Below, piece after piece: positions 4,321 to 5,690 of a stretch of DNA of 5,690 nt. Position 1 is the stretch's first letter; the number at the start of each line of letters is the position of its first letter. A program made the position numbers and the translations under genes. The notes under the pieces are model-generated. The model had not been told where the DNA came from and did not search any database. It was given only the letters and a program-made list of their open reading frames with translations. The stretch lies in NCBI GenBank assembly GCA_002438905.1, contig DJSA01000057.1, positions 1 to 5,690 of the forward strand. Reading direction: 5' to 3'. This DNA is from Bacteroidales bacterium UBA6346. GTDB lineage: Bacteria; Bacteroidota; Bacteroidia; Bacteroidales; UBA932.

Positions 4321-5690
4321 CTACACAAGCTTTGGCGCGTCCTGCTCCGGAGCCTTGAAGAGAATCATGAAGAGAATCGCCACCACGAGGGCGTAGGCGG
4401 CGAAGATGTACCAGCAGGCGCTCCAGCCGTCGAGGCCGCAGCTGAGCTTGTTGCCCATAGTGAACACGCGCTCTGCCCCATCGATGACGACAGTTTCGGC
4501 GTGGGTGAACTTGTTCACGATTGCCTGGGCGCTGAGGGTGCCCACAGTCGCACCGATTCCATTGGTCATGAGCATGAACAGACCCTGTGCGCTGTTCTGG
4601 ACTGCTCCGGATGTCCTCTGGTTAACATAGAGCGAACCGGAAATGTTGAAGAAGTCGAACGCCACTCCGTAGACTATGCAGGAGAGGATGAGCATCCAGA
4701 CTCCGCTTCCGGTGTCTCCGAGCCCGAACAGGCCGAAGCGCAGAACCCATGCGAACATCGCGATGAGCATTACGTTCTTGATGCCGAACTTCTTCATCGC
4801 GAACGGAATAAGAAGGATGCCGAGAGTCTCGGCAATCTGTGAAACAGAATAGATTGCGGTCGCGTTCTTCGCTCCCCAGGATGATGCAAACTCAGGAAGT
4901 CCCTGGAAATGGGAAATGAACGGGGTTGCGTAACCGTTTGTAATCTGAAGTGCCACTCCGAGCAGCATGGAGAATATAAAGAAGAAAGCCATCTGCTTGT
5001 CCTTGAATAATTTGAAGGCGCTTAGACCGAGGGCGTCGGCGAATGACTGCTTTCCTGACGCCTCGGCTTTCTGAATCTTCGGCAGGGTGAAACAGTACGC
5101 CACGAGGACGAGCCCGATTGCACCGGAGATGATGAATTGGTGGTAGGTGTTTTGGAACGAAACTCCGGATCCGGTCTTGCAGAAGTTCATGATCCACATG
5201 CTTGCGATGAAGCCGACCGTTCCGAAAACACGGATTGGAGGGAAGTCCTTCACCGTGTCGTAGCCGTTCTGTTCGAGTATGCCGTATGCCGTCGAGTTGG
5301 AAAGTGCGATGGTTGGCATGTAGAACGCCACGCTGAGTGTGTAGAGTGCTATGAACACAGGAAAACTGAATGTGCTTGAAATCAGTGCTGTGAGTTCAGA
5401 GCCTGTCGCTCCGGTAGCTATTGCCGCAGACTCGACCCCCGCAGCATAGAGACCCGCTCCAAGCATAGCCGCCCCGGCGATGAACTGGCAGAGAGCTAGT
5501 GACTTTTCTGCTCCGAGCCATTTGTCTGCAACGATGCCCATCAGGGCCGGCATGAATATGGAAACTATACCCTGCATTGCGTAGAACAGCCCGATTTTGC
5601 TGCCGAGTCCGACCTGCACGAGATAGTTGCCCATCGAGGTCAGATATGCTCCCCAGATTGCCCATTGCAGGATGTTCATCACAATGAGCC
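4321..5690 (-). CDS. nupG: Nucleoside:H+ symporter, NupG family (MFS), lacking only its first residues
   Basis: This inner-membrane carrier imports nucleosides with protons for salvage (nucleoside:H+ symporter branch of the major facilitator superfamily). The visible protein has about 455 residues and roughly twelve hydrophobic segments. Counting the GTG at 5682 as residue 1, the nucleoside-site positions I recall from E. coli NupG appear with the right spacing: R151, T155 and F158 (RVFGTVGF); Q246 and N249 (QITNGY); Q282 and E285 (SQIAE); Y338, F342 and D343 (YGVAFDFFNISG). The reading frame continues to the window edge (LIV before MNILQWAIWGAYL), and family members start a few residues further upstream, so the true start is outside. 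It ends with TAG at 4323-4321. It is longer than E. coli NupG (418 aa), with extra loops near 80-105 and 393-415. It shows no functional link to the recombinases and is probably the resident chromosome. Confidence 0.9.
   Translation of the reverse strand, partial: LIVMNILQWAIWGAYLTSMGNYLVQVGLGSKIGLFYAMQGIVSIFMPALMGIVADKWLGAEKSLALCQFIAGAAMLGAGLYAAGVESAAIATGATGSELTALISSTFSFPVFIALYTLSVAFYMPTIALSNSTAYGILEQNGYDTVKDFPPIRVFGTVGFIASMWIMNFCKTGSGVSFQNTYHQFIISGAIGLVLVAYCFTLPKIQKAEASGKQSFADALGLSAFKLFKDKQMAFFFIFSMLLGVALQITNGYATPFISHFQGLPEFASSWGAKNATAIYSVSQIAETLGILLIPFAMKKFGIKNVMLIAMFAWVLRFGLFGLGDTGSGVWMLILSCIVYGVAFDFFNISGSLYVNQRTSGAVQNSAQGLFMLMTNGIGATVGTLSAQAIVNKFTHAETVVIDGAERVFTMGNKLSCGLDGWSACWYIFAAYALVVAILFMILFKAPEQDAPKLV

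Noticed and set aside
1834..4323. TAG read as an amino acid (as in some gut phages), because abiEii, mpi, the tyrosine recombinase and nupG frames all meet TAG
   Set aside because: Reading TAG as sense would fuse two normal-length recombinases and add unrelated tails to the others, and each of those proteins already has the usual family length at its TAG. Only the abiEii TAG interrupts homology, which a single nonsense mutation explains.
1..5690. CRISPR array, tRNA, rRNA or insertion sequence transposase
   Set aside because: I saw no regularly spaced short repeats, no tRNA cloverleaf and no transposase motifs. The only long repeat is the pair of mpi leaders.

Overview
The window looks like chromosomal DNA of a gut-type Bacteroidales bacterium. 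The supporting signs are a serine recombinase of the Mpi (master DNA invertase) type known from Bacteroides fragilis, a Bacteroides-style promoter (TAnnTTTG type -7 box with a TTG-type -33 box) in front of the abiE pair, genes without clear Shine-Dalgarno sites, and a NupG-type nucleoside permease of the kind common in Bacteroidales. I cannot name the species from sequence alone.

Layout from left to right. (1) Positions 1-19 hold the first six codons of a second Mpi-like gene that runs leftward out of the window; positions 20-180 are its 5' leader. This block is a diverged direct copy of 4071-4232. (2) Positions 183-730 hold two pieces of type I restriction specificity (hsdS) genes, one on each strand, meeting tail to tail near 550-560. 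Neither is complete. (3) Positions 751-2463 are an AbiE-type toxin-antitoxin operon: a predicted promoter with two palindromes, an intact AbiEi-like antitoxin, and an AbiEii nucleotidyltransferase toxin gene overlapping it by ATGA. The toxin gene is broken by one in-frame TAG. A strong terminator follows at 2525-2555. (4) Converging from the right is a two-gene recombinase operon on the minus strand: the Mpi-family serine recombinase (start 4089), then a tyrosine recombinase (start 3429). Both have complete catalytic residues. (5) Positions 4090-4320 are the Mpi leader, with two dyad symmetries shared with the left copy, plus an unassigned gap. (6) Positions 4321-5690 are a nearly complete nucleoside:H+ symporter gene on the minus strand, probably ordinary host chromosome.

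Read together, 1 to about 4240 resembles a rearranged defence/phase-variation island: specificity-subunit fragments of the kind shuffled by DNA invertases, an abortive-infection toxin-antitoxin pair, and two DNA invertases of different chemistry, bounded on both sides by directly repeated Mpi 5' regions. The hsdS pieces and the toxin gene appear decayed, while the recombinases and antitoxin appear intact. No hsdM or hsdR is present in the window, so whether a working type I system lies nearby is unknown.
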